DNA of 64,000 nt from Peptostreptococcus equinus (GCF_027125355.1 NZ_CP114052.1:1674001-1738000); one strand, 5' to 3'. Counted from the first letter of the stretch, positions 35,670 to 43,805 are shown. The notes: generated by a model from the letters alone, not told the origin. Program-made: numbers and translations.

Positions 35670-36290
35670 CTATTTAGCTCTATCATAGAATGACTTACAC
35701 TCTTTAGCTGTAAGTTGTTCAAGGGTTTTTGCTTTGTAATGATTTTTCAATATTCCTTGAACATCTGCCTCTGTAAATCCTCGTGAATCTAACAATTTTT
35801 TTAATTTATCTATATTCTCTTTAGTTGCCATTTTTTCATCTTGTTTAGGTTGACTATTTGTTGAATTTTTATTTTCTTTATAATTAGAATTAAATTCTTT
35901 TTGATACTCTTCTTCGTCTGCGTCAATTGAATCATTATCTATTAAAAACATTCCTCCCATTGCATATTTTCTTGCATATGATGATGTAGCTCCTGTTATC
36001 TGTTGTTCAGATTGCCCTGTTTTACTAATTTTAGGTTCTCTAGCATAAGCATTAGCTGTAATAGTTCCTTCTCCATCTGTTATAGTACAAATGGCTTTTA
36101 TATATATTTCTTCATTTGCCATAAAGATTTCGTCACTTACAAAAACTGATACATTATACTTATCAGCAAGTGGTTTTAAGTGCTTATATATGTCATCAGC
36201 TGACCTATACTTATACCTGCCTTTTACATCTCTTTCCTTAGGTACTTTCAATTCGTTCTGTATCTTTTGTAACTTCTCATATATATTCAT
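35670..36290 (-). CDS. ERF family single-strand annealing protein
   Basis: 206 residues. The ERF core is clear: YRSADDIYKHLKPLADKYNV near 27 and QQITGATSSYARKYAMGGMF near 95. A serine/asparagine/lysine-rich linker separates it from a small C-terminal helical domain (LKKLLDSRGFTEADVQGILK). It anneals complementary single strands in phage recombination, together with SSB and Gp157-region proteins. Confidence 0.93.
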   Translation of the reverse strand: MNIYEKLQKIQNELKVPKERDVKGRYKYRSADDIYKHLKPLADKYNVSVFVSDEIFMANEEIYIKAICTITDGEGTITANAYAREPKISKTGQSEQQITGATSSYARKYAMGGMFLIDNDSIDADEEEYQKEFNSNYKENKNSTNSQPKQDEKMATKENIDKLKKLLDSRGFTEADVQGILKNHYKAKTLEQLTAKECKSFYDRAK

Positions 36291-36298
36291 ATAACCAC

Positions 36299-36838
36299 CT
36301 ACTTAACTATCAATGTATCTTCAAATACCAACTTAGCTCCTGGCACATTTTTGCCACTTTCAATAGCTTCTCTTATAGCTGTTTTATTTTCAACAAGTGT
36401 AGTAGATACACGCTCTTTTTTATATGAATCTGGGATAAGTTTTTTATCTAAAATATCTATTCTTCCTTTTGATTTACGTATAGTCATTTTACCTAATTCA
36501 GTCTCAATTGACTTTTTACCATTTATTTCTAAAGCATTGATAGTGCTTCTATCTAATTGCTTTATCTTATTCGCGAATGTGTCTGCATAGTCATCTAATC
36601 TTTTTGCCTCTTTTTTATGCATTTCTGACAATGCTCTTATTTGCTCTTCTTTGCCTAATAAATAAAATCTATATTTAAATATGTTTACATTTTTATTTTC
36701 TATTTCAAGAGATTTATTTATTACCTCTTGAAGTTTTGCATTTGCTAATTTTTGTGTCTCTTCATCATCTGATTGCATTAATTCGTCTAATTCAGATTCT
36801 AATAATGCATATTCTTTTTCTAAATTGTATAAACTCAT
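36299..36838 (-). CDS. Siphovirus Gp157 family protein
   Basis: 179 residues with the family layout: an N-terminal coiled coil (LEKEYALLESELDELMQSDD), KRLDDYADTFANKIKQLDRS and the C-terminal ETELGKMTIRKSKGRIDIL, IPDSYKKE. Gp157 proteins are found beside phage recombinases; in Streptococcus thermophilus Gp157 has been linked to phage resistance. Spacing to ERF is 8 bp. Confidence 0.9.
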   Translation of the reverse strand: MSLYNLEKEYALLESELDELMQSDDEETQKLANAKLQEVINKSLEIENKNVNIFKYRFYLLGKEEQIRALSEMHKKEAKRLDDYADTFANKIKQLDRSTINALEINGKKSIETELGKMTIRKSKGRIDILDKKLIPDSYKKERVSTTLVENKTAIREAIESGKNVPGAKLVFEDTLIVK

Positions 36839-36847
36839 GTTTACCTC

Positions 36848-37018
36848 CTAAAATGGACTTAATGTGTCACTTGCTATTTCTTCTAATTGATTTTCTAAGT
36901 CAATTACTTTATTTTCTAAATTATGATTATGTTTGTCTTGCAACTCTATAATCTTATTTTTATCTTTTATTATTTCATTTAGCCTAGTTATTTCTTCTCT
37001 TAAATCACTATTCGCCAT
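36848..37018 (-). CDS. 56-residue coiled-coil protein
   Basis: Starts at ATG 37018 behind AGGAGG. The sequence is a continuous heptad helix (LREEITRLNEIIKDKNKIIE, LENKVIDLENQLEEIAS). It fills the space between Gp157 and the next gene. Function unknown. Confidence 0.65.
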   Translation of the reverse strand: MANSDLREEITRLNEIIKDKNKIIELQDKHNHNLENKVIDLENQLEEIASDTLSPF

Positions 37019-37060
37019 TTTCAACCTCCTAAAAATGTGTTATAATGTACATATAGTTTT

Positions 37061-37396
37061 TTATTCAACATTTTGTTGACTAGTCGTTGTTGTCGCAACG
37101 GCTTTTTCTTTTAAAATTTTTTCGATATCCTCTAAAGTTGAATCTCTTGAATAAAACAACTCACATTCATTTATAACCTTTGATACCTCTACTGTCAGGC
37201 CACCTTCTCGCACTCTTTCAGTTCCATTCAAGCCAATAAATTTATAGTTTTGCCCAAAATGTAATCGTGGGCTTCTGTGTATAAATCTATCAACATTTAT
37301 AGAATAAGCTCCTGCTTTATAAAGAAACCAATTGCATATAGTTGCTAATTCTTTGCATTTTTGTTCTATATCTTCTAGTGTTATTTCTTTATTCAT
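37061..37396 (-). CDS. Hypothetical early phage protein
   Basis: 111 residues from the ATG at 37396 behind GGAGG (a GTG lies two codons upstream). Contains YSINVDRFIHRSPRLHFGQN. No family recognised. Confidence 0.6.
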   Translation of the reverse strand: MNKEITLEDIEQKCKELATICNWFLYKAGAYSINVDRFIHRSPRLHFGQNYKFIGLNGTERVREGGLTVEVSKVINECELFYSRDSTLEDIEKILKEKAVATTTTSQQNVE

Positions 37397-37405
37397 AGCC
37401 ACCTC

Positions 37406-37636
37406 CTATATTTCATCTGCATAGTCACATTCTATGCTATGACAATCTATTATTTCCCTGTGATTTACCGTATTAATTCCATTCTCGCTTAACATCTGCT
37501 TGTATTCGTCCATATCATCTGCTGTATCTTGTGCGTAATCTAGCGCCACATCTAATTCATCTGCTGTATAGTCTCCTTTTACTTCAATCTCGTGTGTTTT
37601 TCTAATGTGTTCAGTTACTGTTAGTTTGTGCTTCAT
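37406..37636 (-). CDS. Hypothetical early phage protein
   Basis: 76 acidic residues, opening MKHKLTVTEHIRKTHEIEVK. No family recognised. Separated from the next gene by 9 bp. Confidence 0.58.
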   Translation of the reverse strand: MKHKLTVTEHIRKTHEIEVKGDYTADELDVALDYAQDTADDMDEYKQMLSENGINTVNHREIIDCHSIECDYADEI

Positions 37637-37638
37637 AA

Positions 37639-37878
37639 TTACCTGCTTTCTGTTATTAATACATCTTTATTTTTAGTGACTAATTTCAAATTAAATTCTT
37701 TTATACAATCTGAAAGCTCACAAGGTTCTAAAGAAGTTTCAATGAAATATGAATTTTTCAAGTCAAGTAAGCATACTTGTTCATCAAAATTGCTAACACA
37801 TATAATGTACATATTGTCTCCGTCTGTAACTACATCACCTATTTCTATGTTTTCTGTTTTTCTTAAATTAATTTTCAT
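37639..37878 (-). CDS. Hypothetical early phage protein
   Basis: 79 residues; VVTDGDNMYIICVSNFDEQV and VCLLDLKNSYFIE suggest a small beta-barrel. GGAGGAAAAC precedes the ATG, which overlaps the upstream gene by one base. Confidence 0.58.
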   Translation of the reverse strand: MKINLRKTENIEIGDVVTDGDNMYIICVSNFDEQVCLLDLKNSYFIETSLEPCELSDCIKEFNLKLVTKNKDVLITESR

Positions 37879-38156
37879 TAGTTTTCCTCCGCTATTTTTA
37901 ATGATTCTTCATATGATAATGTTCTTGGTTCTCCTATATGGTTCTTTATCCACTCTCTACATACTGATGAATCAAACACATCTGTATCAAATTCACCAAC
38001 AGATTTTAAATCGTCATTTTCTGTATACACTGAACAGGTATTAATCTCTTTGTCGTATATAAACATAAATGTATCAACTCTTATCGCCCTCAAATGATCT
38101 ACATTTACTAATTCTTTCTTTTCGCTATTCAAATAGCTAATTCTCATTTTTGCCAT
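37878..38156 (-). CDS. Hypothetical early phage protein
   Basis: 92 residues beginning MAKMRISYLNSEKKELVNVD. Beta-rich first half and helical second half. AAGGAGG precedes the ATG. Function unknown. Confidence 0.58.
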   Translation of the reverse strand: MAKMRISYLNSEKKELVNVDHLRAIRVDTFMFIYDKEINTCSVYTENDDLKSVGEFDTDVFDSSVCREWIKNHIGEPRTLSYEESLKIAEEN

Positions 38157-38166
38157 AAATACCTCC

Positions 38167-38751
38167 TTAATTATTTAAAAAAGCTTTTAATTCTGTGTAT
38201 TTATAATGATTTTCAAATTCTTCTTTGTAAGACTTATCCATCATATTAAGACACTTTTCATAGTCGTAAATAATATATTTAGCACGTTGAACGCTATCAG
38301 TTCCTATTATCTTGTCAAACTCTTTTATAAATTTTCTACAAGCTGATATAGAAGCGTTATTAATGTTGAACTTGAAATTTTCTATGAATGATTCGCACTC
38401 TTGTTCATCTTTTTTCTTTATTTTTGGTAAGCTTGATAAATTGAATTTTTCTTTTATAGCTCTAGTTATCTGTCTGTATAACTCTTGTTTAATCACTTCG
38501 TTAGTATTAGCTACAGTTTCCTCAACTTTTGAAGCTTTTAATTTATTTAATCTGTTATACTTATCATTTTCTAATTCTTCGTTTTCTTTTATATCTTTGA
38601 TGTCTTTTTGCACTTCTGACAAGTTATTTTCTACAATTTGAAATTTACTGTTATTATTTGTCATCATTTGACTTACTGAATTAATGAATAATTGTTGTTG
38701 TTCTGTTTGTTGCCTAATCATTTTTTCTATTGCTTGTATTTCATTTGCCAT
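38167..38751 (-). CDS. Phage protein with ORF6C-like C-terminal region
   Basis: 194 residues. A coiled-coil N-terminal half (IQAIEKMIRQQTEQQQLFIN) is followed by a helical region (ELYRQITRAIKEKFNLSSLP, KYNRLNKLKASKVEE) like the ORF6C domain found behind antirepressor domains, here without an N-terminal DNA-binding domain. Possible partner of the ORF6N remnant at the other end (inference). Confidence 0.6.
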   Translation of the reverse strand: MANEIQAIEKMIRQQTEQQQLFINSVSQMMTNNNSKFQIVENNLSEVQKDIKDIKENEELENDKYNRLNKLKASKVEETVANTNEVIKQELYRQITRAIKEKFNLSSLPKIKKKDEQECESFIENFKFNINNASISACRKFIKEFDKIIGTDSVQRAKYIIYDYEKCLNMMDKSYKEEFENHYKYTELKAFLNN

Positions 38752-38753
38752 TT

Positions 38754-39617
38754 TTATTTTCCTTTCTCAATTAAATTATTTCTTACTGCTACTGTCCAAG
38801 CTTCAATGCTATCTAATCCTTTGTGAATATTTCTAACTTCTACATCTTCTAAATCTTCTATATAATCTGTAACCCAAGCTAAGCCACCTATACGACTTAA
38901 AAAGTTATTCATTTCTGATAAAAATACTATTGTATTTTCAGATAAATTCTTAGAAAATCTATTCTTTGCTTCTTCTGATGTGTACTCATTTTTAAGTTTT
39001 TGCATTTCTTCTTTAGTAGCTTTTAATTCTGCTTCAATTTGCTTTCTTGCTTTTACTTCTTGTTCTTGTCTGTAACTTGCTTTTTTTAAAGCTTCGTCTT
39101 TGCTGGCTAAGTCCCTTTTAATTGGCTCATAGTCAATAGGTGTTACTTCGACCTTTTCAGTTCTTACAATCTCTTTTATAACTTCTCTAGGTTGTTTTTC
39201 TAACTCGGATTTAAGCTTAGCTATTTCATTTTTCGCTTGTTCTTCACGTTTGATTGCTTCTTTTTCTCTCTTAACAGCTTCTCTTAGTTGTTTTACTGTC
39301 ATATCCTGAACATCATTATTTTCAATGAAATCTTGCGTTTTTTCTTCGGGTAATGATAGCAATTCAATCATTTTTGATGAACTTATGACTGTCGACGTCG
39401 ACAGTTCTCCAAATCTGTTGTAACAATCTATAAGCCTATAAGCTGTTCTTTCTGTGAAGTCTACCTTTTCTTTAAGCCAATATTTCCATTCTCCATTAGG
39501 AATAACTTCTTTAGACTTAACCAACCTTTTACCTATTTCTAAGAAGTTTTGTACTGTTTGATTTTTATAGTAGTTAATCTCTACTTCTAATTGCGTTACT
39601 TGTTGCAAATCATTCAA
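38754..39617 (-). CDS. DUF3102 domain phage protein
   Basis: 287 residues. DUF3102 occupies the first 100: NFLEIGKRLVKSKEVIPNGE, WLKEKVDFTERTAYRLIDCY. A long charged coiled coil follows (about 105-230). The start is a TTG at 39617 behind GAGGCG. Family function is unknown; the N-terminal helix-turn-helix-like part resembles a DNA-associated module. Confidence 0.8.
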   Translation of the reverse strand: MNDLQQVTQLEVEINYYKNQTVQNFLEIGKRLVKSKEVIPNGEWKYWLKEKVDFTERTAYRLIDCYNRFGELSTSTVISSSKMIELLSLPEEKTQDFIENNDVQDMTVKQLREAVKREKEAIKREEQAKNEIAKLKSELEKQPREVIKEIVRTEKVEVTPIDYEPIKRDLASKDEALKKASYRQEQEVKARKQIEAELKATKEEMQKLKNEYTSEEAKNRFSKNLSENTIVFLSEMNNFLSRIGGLAWVTDYIEDLEDVEVRNIHKGLDSIEAWTVAVRNNLIEKGK

Positions 39618-39632
39618 TTTATCGCCTCTTTT

Positions 39633-39764
39633 CTAACTCCATGCATTTTCTGCTAACTTATGCCTGATAGTTTCTAGTACAATTAGTACTGCGTAAAATA
39701 CTGCACCTACTATATCTATCTCATTCTCCTTTAGAAATTGCTTTGTGACGTTTGTATCTCTCAT
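39633..39764 (-). CDS. 43-residue phage peptide
   Basis: Starts at ATG 39764 with GGAGG 9 bp upstream and ends ENAWS. Hydrophobic centre IVGAVFYAVLIVLETI is probably one membrane helix. It overlaps the next small frame. Function unknown. Confidence 0.5.
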   Translation of the reverse strand: MRDTNVTKQFLKENEIDIVGAVFYAVLIVLETIRHKLAENAWS

Positions 39765-39813
39765 ATGTTGAATCCTCCTTATTTTTCATTTCTTCTATTA
39801 ATTCCTCTAGCAT
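39721..39813 (-). CDS. 30-residue phage peptide
   Basis: MLEELIEEMKNKEDSTYERY and ten more residues, charged. GGAG precedes the ATG. It overlaps the membrane peptide in another frame and may serve as a leader for it. Low certainty. Confidence 0.4.
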   Translation of the reverse strand: MLEELIEEMKNKEDSTYERYKRHKAISKGE

Positions 39814-39815
39814 AA

Positions 39816-40031
39816 TTACTCCTCTATAACTAAGTCTGTTAAATCTTCTTCATCAACAATTACACAGTTATCCATTGCAAATCTAAGTAATTTATCTGCT
39901 ATTACTACTCTTGTTTTGCCTGTACTAGCTGATAATTCATCTATTGCATTTTTAACATCTGTGCTAACTCTTATCATTTCATTGAATTTCTTACCTTTTA
40001 CTTCATTTTTTATTATTTGTAGTTTTTTCAT
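39816..40031 (-). CDS. Ribbon-helix-helix-like phage protein
   Basis: 71 residues. MIRVSTDVKNAIDELSASTG fits an Arc/CopG beta strand and first helix, followed by KTRVVIADKLLRFAMDN. It is probably a small DNA-binding regulator. Strong GGAGG upstream. Confidence 0.62.
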   Translation of the reverse strand: MKKLQIIKNEVKGKKFNEMIRVSTDVKNAIDELSASTGKTRVVIADKLLRFAMDNCVIVDEEDLTDLVIEE

Positions 40032-40053
40032 TGAAACCTCCTTTAGTTTCGGC

Positions 40054-40266
40054 TTAATATTCTTTAGGTATATTTATAGTGCCAGGGTCTCTAGGGTCCC
40101 TATTTAAAAAAGCATATAAAACTTTTTTGTCATCAAGTTCCAGCTTGGTGATTTTTTTATTGAAATACATATCTACCGAATTACTAATTAAACTCCATTG
40201 GTCGTAGTCTAATCCATACAATGCATCTGTTATTTTTTTTATCTGTTCTTCTTCTATTTTTTCCAT
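40054..40266 (-). CDS. Hypothetical early phage protein
   Basis: 70 residues (MEKIEEEQIKKITDALYGLD). Its ATG overlaps the stop codon of the membrane peptide upstream, so translation is coupled. No family recognised. Confidence 0.6.
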   Translation of the reverse strand: MEKIEEEQIKKITDALYGLDYDQWSLISNSVDMYFNKKITKLELDDKKVLYAFLNRDPRDPGTINIPKEY

Positions 40267-40410
40267 TTAAATCACTCCTACTATTACTAATATCAATAGC
40301 ACTTCGAATATGAATGCTATTGCAAAGAAGACACTAGATTTAATTAATAAATCGTTGTGCTTATCTTCTAGTTGTTTATTTTCTTTTGCGTATTCTGTTA
40401 AATCTACCAT
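40267..40410 (-). CDS. 47-residue membrane protein
   Basis: Starts at ATG 40410 with TAGGAGGTG just upstream. A charged N-terminal half (MVDLTEYAKENKQLEDKHND) is followed by one membrane helix (VFFAIAFIFEVLLILVIVGV). Function unknown; it could be a superinfection-type membrane peptide. Confidence 0.62.
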   Translation of the reverse strand: MVDLTEYAKENKQLEDKHNDLLIKSSVFFAIAFIFEVLLILVIVGVI

Positions 40411-40419
40411 TTACACCTC

Positions 40420-40671
40420 CTAGAATTTGTATTCTGTAAGTTTTTTACATTGAAATGGGTCTTGGAAGTTAGTACGATTTGTCATATAGTATTCAAACGC
40501 GTACTTATTAACCTTTTTGATTTTTCTATTAGGGTGTAAAAAATACTTCCTATTAATCAACCCATCATCTACTGCCTGCTCAAATTCTTTTACGTATTTG
40601 ATAGCTGTTGTTGGCGACTTCCATCCATATTCTTCTGCTACCTCTGTAACGCTTAGTTTTGTCTTTTGCAT
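40420..40671 (-). CDS. Phage HTH DNA-binding protein
   Basis: 83 residues. KLSVTEVAEEYGWKSPTTAI, KYVKEFEQAVDDGLI is an excisionase/MerR-like helix-turn-helix followed by a basic strand (HPNRKIKKVNKYAFEYYM). It lies second in the early operon after the Cro-like gene and could be an excisionase or early regulator. Confidence 0.65.
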   Translation of the reverse strand: MQKTKLSVTEVAEEYGWKSPTTAIKYVKEFEQAVDDGLINRKYFLHPNRKIKKVNKYAFEYYMTNRTNFQDPFQCKKLTEYKF

Positions 40672-40703
40672 ATTGTTGCCTCCGAATTTTGTTGTTAGTA
40701 TTA

Positions 40704-40719
40704 GTTAAACTTGTTTAAC
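40704..40719. promoter_or_regulatory. Operator copy overlapping the cro-like stop codon
   Basis: GTTAAACTTGTTTAAC, identical to the copy at 40960-40975. On the minus strand it encodes the last residues of the Cro-like protein and its TAA. Confidence 0.7.
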
Positions 40720-40929
40720 TAATTGTTCAAAAAAATAATCGTTAGTTTTACTTCTATCAATGTTTAGCAAATCACAGGCTAAAAACATTTGTTTTTGAGT
40801 AAACTCTAATTTATTATTTAGCTTTAAATTTAATGTAGTGGCACTCATGCCTAACTCTTTAGCAAACTTATCTTGCGTTCCATATTTTTCTTTTATCTTA
40901 CCTAATAGTTTTGAATAATCCCAAGCCAT
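40705..40929 (-). CDS. Cro-like XRE repressor
   Basis: 74 residues from the ATG at 40929 behind AAGAGGTG. A compact XRE fold: LLGKIKEKYGTQDKFAKELG, MSATTLNLKLNNKLEF. It diverges from the CI-like gene across a region with three operators and two promoters, so it is the early lytic switch. Confidence 0.85.
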   Translation of the reverse strand: MAWDYSKLLGKIKEKYGTQDKFAKELGMSATTLNLKLNNKLEFTQKQMFLACDLLNIDRSKTNDYFFEQLVKQV

Positions 40930-40959
40930 TTTTAACACCTCTTTTCTTTTTTGTTTTTT

Positions 40960-40975
40960 GTTAAACTTGTTTAAC
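40960..40975. promoter_or_regulatory. Operator O1 of the lysis-lysogeny switch
   Basis: GTTAAACTTGTTTAAC, a 16-bp palindrome just downstream of the -10 of the early promoter, where bound repressor would block initiation. Confidence 0.78.
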
Positions 40976-40983
40976 TTGTTTTT

Positions 40984-41012
40984 AGTATATATCAATTTTT
41001 TTTCACTGTCAA
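40984..41012 (-). promoter_or_regulatory. Early (PR-type) promoter
   Basis: Minus strand TTGACA (41012-41007), 17 bp, TATACT (40989-40984). It drives the Cro-like gene and the early operon and is bracketed by operators at 40960 and 41020. Confidence 0.85.
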
Positions 41013-41019
41013 TAGTTTT

Positions 41020-41035
41020 TTTAAACTTGTTTAAC
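41020..41035. promoter_or_regulatory. Operator O2 of the lysis-lysogeny switch
   Basis: TTTAAACTTGTTTAAC, one base different from O1, 7 bp upstream of the -35 of the early promoter. Confidence 0.75.
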
Positions 41036-41061
41036 TTTTTTTATAATATATTGTAAATTTT

Positions 41062-41077
41062 GTTGAATTTATTTAAC
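41062..41077. promoter_or_regulatory. Operator O3, overlapping the repressor promoter
   Basis: GTTGAATTTATTTAAC, a degenerate copy. It covers the -35 and part of the spacer of the CI promoter, so it would give autoregulation. Confidence 0.6.
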
Positions 41078-41091
41078 TTATAATGTATAAT
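41063..41091 (+). promoter_or_regulatory. Repressor (PRM-type) promoter
   Basis: TTGAAT (41063-41068), 17 bp, TATAAT (41086-41091), followed by the ribosome site AGGAAGG and the repressor start at 41117. Confidence 0.75.
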
Positions 41092-41116
41092 AAAAATGTA
41101 GGAAGGATGGTAAAAA

Positions 41117-41785
41117 ATGGAAGAAATATATAAAAGAATACAAAAAGCAATGGATATGAATAATATTAGCCAGGCGGATTTAGTTGAACTAACAGGTATA
41201 AATAAAGCTTCTATTAGTCATTATGTGACAGGCAGATTTAAACCTAAACAAAATAATATTTATAGAATAAGTAAAGCTTTAAATGTAGATGTAACTTGGT
41301 TAATGGGGGCAGACGTTGATGTAGCTGGAAATAAAATTATAAGAAATAACTTATCTAATTCGTTATACAAATATTTTCCAGTTTCTATATCAGCTGGTTC
41401 ATTAGAAAATATAGAAGGCATAAGCGATTATGAAGAAGTTCCGTTAAGTGATAAGATACTTGGTAAATATGCAGGCAGTAAATCTATTATACTATTAAAA
41501 GTAAGTGGGGAATCAATGAACAAGTATATCCCTAATAAGTCTTATATTGTGGTAGATACCTCTAAGAAAAGAGTATCTGATATAAAGAGCAAAGATATAG
41601 TAGTGTTTTCTCAAAATGGCGAATATAGTGTTAAAAGATTTATAAATGATGAATCTAATAGGAGATTTATATTTAAGCCTGAAAGCTATGATGATACTTA
41701 TACAGATATTATTGTAAATTATGATGATAGCGAAGATTTAAAACTTATAGGAAAAGTTGTAAAATATATAGTTGATGTTGATTAA
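41117..41785 (+). CDS. CI-like repressor: XRE HTH plus S24 (LexA-type) peptidase
   Basis: 222 residues. HTH at about 16-37 (ISQADLVELTGINKASISHY). The S24 domain begins near 120: KVSGESMNKYIPNKSYIVV holds the catalytic serine in GESMN, and the lysine lies in NGEYSVKRFI. The LexA-like cleavage site would lie in the ADVDVAGN to SAGSLEN linker. RecA-stimulated self-cleavage would give SOS-inducible switching (family knowledge). Divergent from the Cro-like gene. Confidence 0.93.
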   Translation: MEEIYKRIQKAMDMNNISQADLVELTGINKASISHYVTGRFKPKQNNIYRISKALNVDVTWLMGADVDVAGNKIIRNNLSNSLYKYFPVSISAGSLENIEGISDYEEVPLSDKILGKYAGSKSIILLKVSGESMNKYIPNKSYIVVDTSKKRVSDIKSKDIVVFSQNGEYSVKRFINDESNRRFIFKPESYDDTYTDIIVNYDDSEDLKLIGKVVKYIVDVD

Positions 41786-41876
41786 TAATAGTTACGATAA
41801 TGTAACTATTATTGCAACTGTTTTCCTGTGATGTTATTATAAAATTAAATAAATTATATTTTTTAGGGGGTTTATA

Positions 41877-42488
41877 ATGAACGATGTAGAAAAAAAGAAA
41901 AAAGGCGGTTGCTTTAAAGTAGGTTGTTTAATTGTAATAATAATTTTTGTTGTAGGCACTATTATAGGTTCTTTATTGTCGGATAAAGAAAAGACAGCCA
42001 CTAATAAAACAAAAGTCGAAGAAAAACAATTAACTGATAATACAACTAATGATTTACCAGTTGTATTTGATACAAAAAAATACATAAATAAAACTAAAGA
42101 TGATATTATCAATGAATTAGGTCAGCCGCAAAGCACTGATAAATTCGATTGGGATTCACAAGGAAGTGGTGATAAATATAATATATCAACTTTATCTTAT
42201 AAAAAAGATAACATTGACTATGAATATTGGTTTTATAAAGATAAATTAGTAAGAATTAATATTGACAACGAAAATGGCATTGAATTTGGAACAAAAAATC
42301 AGTTGTCTATATTGAATCTCGATACTTACAAATATAAAGTTAAAAATATAAATGTTGCAATAGATTTTGTTTCAAAAGAGGCAGGTATTGATGAAAGTAT
42401 CCCTGAACAGATAAGATTTATGCAAGTAGAAAACAGCAAAGCTAAAAATATTAAAATAATATATAATATGCTTGTTGCTGGTCAATAG
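41877..42488 (+). CDS. Single-pass membrane protein expressed from the lysogeny side
   Basis: 203 residues. Basic start, then one membrane helix (VGCLIVIIIFVVGTIIGSLL) and an extracytoplasmic domain. YINKTKDDIINELGQPQSTD resembles the helical entry of SmpA/BamE-like folds. AGGGGG precedes the ATG. Sharing the repressor's strand, it is probably expressed in the lysogen; a superinfection-exclusion or moron role is likely but unproven. Confidence 0.6.
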   Translation: MNDVEKKKKGGCFKVGCLIVIIIFVVGTIIGSLLSDKEKTATNKTKVEEKQLTDNTTNDLPVVFDTKKYINKTKDDIINELGQPQSTDKFDWDSQGSGDKYNISTLSYKKDNIDYEYWFYKDKLVRINIDNENGIEFGTKNQLSILNLDTYKYKVKNINVAIDFVSKEAGIDESIPEQIRFMQVENSKAKNIKIIYNMLVAGQ

Positions 42489-42516
42489 AACTATTGGGAA
42501 TTTCCCATAAGTTGAA

Positions 42517-42596
42517 ATAAAAAAAGAAGTAGTATCAAGTTTGGCGACCGAACTACTTCTTGGCTAGACACGTACAGTATTAGTACGTCCTTTTGT
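42517..42596 (-). ncRNA. Predicted small RNA antisense to the integrase leader region
   Basis: A consensus minus-strand promoter (42603-42631) would start RNA near 42596. The transcript would have a first hairpin around GTAC/GTAC and a second with arms at 42524-42533 and 42552-42561 (AAGAAGTAGT/ACTACTTCTT), followed on the minus strand by a run of T. The expected length is about 80 nt. It carries no reading frame of note. Confidence 0.55.
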
Positions 42597-42602
42597 AATA
42601 CA

Positions 42603-42631
42603 ATTATATCAGAGAAAGGGGATAAAATCAA
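42603..42631 (-). promoter_or_regulatory. Promoter of the predicted small RNA
   Basis: Minus strand TTGATT (42631-42626), 17 bp, TATAAT (42608-42603) with TG one base upstream (extended -10). It overlaps the ribosome site and start codon of the integrase on the other strand. Confidence 0.65.
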
Positions 42632-43725
42632 TGAATAAAGACTACCACGAACAAGAAATTTGGACGCATATTCAAAAAGATGGATCAGTTAAGTATGAGT
42701 TACAGTATACCGCTCCAAACGGAAAAAAAAGACGAAAGACAAGGAAGTACGCTAAAGACACTGCTAAGAACAGAAATCAAGCTAAAAAGGACATTATGCA
42801 AGCTATAGATGAAGAATTTGAGCAGGCTAAGTTAGATGATTGTATCACACTTGGGAAATTAATAGATATGTGGTTCAAAACTAAGCAATATACTAGGCAA
42901 ACAACTTACAAAACAGTTAATTCTCAATTTAATTCGCTTAAAAATCTACTTGGAGAAAATTTGATAATAGATACTTTAAGTTTAAAACAAATGAATCTGC
43001 TTTTTTTAAATGCCACTAAAAGTAATAGGAAATTCATTAAAATGTTACTTAATTTTGGTTTTAGTGAAGGAATCTTAACCAACTATGAATTAAATAATTT
43101 TAAAAATATTAAAAATAGTGCTGTACATGATAATGTTGTTGAAAAAGAATACTATGAAAAAGAAGAACTAAAAGTTATTTTTAAAAATTTGAAAGAAAAA
43201 GACACTTATACAAGTGTAATGACATCTTATATTCTAGAATTTCAAACACTTACTGGTAATAGGATTGGGGAGATATTAGCTCTAAAGGATTCAGAAGTGA
43301 AAAATAATACTATTAATATTAACGCTACTTATTCAAATGGCTTTTTAGTTAATGCAACAAAAACAGCTACATCAAATAGAATACTTGGTTTAAATAAACG
43401 TTGCAAAGAAATAATATTAGAAGCTAAAAAATTGAAGTTTGAAAACGGTATTAGAAGCGACATAGTATTTTGCAGTAGAAAAGGTTTATACTTAGATATA
43501 ACTTCAATAAGGCAATGTTTAAAGTCAATTGGAGCTAATCAAAAAACTCATAAATTCAGAAAAACACACGCAAGCTTGTTAGCTGAGGCAGGTGTCCCCT
43601 TACAAGTCATAACTAGACGACTAGGGCATAAAGATTCCAAAATAACTGAAAGAATATACATACAAGTTACTAGAAAAATGAAAGAAAATGATATAGAACT
43701 ATTTTCTAATCTAGAAATACTTTAA
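42631..43725 (+). CDS. int: Tyrosine recombinase (phage integrase)
   Basis: 364 residues. An N-terminal arm-binding domain (WTHIQKDGSVKYELQYTAPN, KKRRKTRKYAKDTAK), a core-binding SAM-like domain (LGKLIDMWFKTKQYTRQTTY) and the catalytic domain: arginine in TGNRIGEILALKD, HKFRKTHASLLAEAGV (HxxR), LGHKDSKITERIYIQVT with the second histidine and nucleophile tyrosine. AGAAAGGGG precedes the ATG. It lies 80 bp from the right att core and integrates and excises the element. Confidence 0.96.
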   Translation: MNKDYHEQEIWTHIQKDGSVKYELQYTAPNGKKRRKTRKYAKDTAKNRNQAKKDIMQAIDEEFEQAKLDDCITLGKLIDMWFKTKQYTRQTTYKTVNSQFNSLKNLLGENLIIDTLSLKQMNLLFLNATKSNRKFIKMLLNFGFSEGILTNYELNNFKNIKNSAVHDNVVEKEYYEKEELKVIFKNLKEKDTYTSVMTSYILEFQTLTGNRIGEILALKDSEVKNNTININATYSNGFLVNATKTATSNRILGLNKRCKEIILEAKKLKFENGIRSDIVFCSRKGLYLDITSIRQCLKSIGANQKTHKFRKTHASLLAEAGVPLQVITRRLGHKDSKITERIYIQVTRKMKENDIELFSNLEIL

Positions 43726-43746
43726 CACACTTTTCAACACACTTAC
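43724..43746. repeat. ACACACT-type repeats, possible integrase arm sites (right)
   Basis: AACACACTTTT and AACACACTTAC directly follow the integrase stop codon and match the words at 20242-20276. Confidence 0.5.
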
Positions 43747-43805
43747 AAAGAGTATGTTTCTTGAAAGTGTTAGTACAACTTATATTCACGATTTTATCAA
43801 TATTA

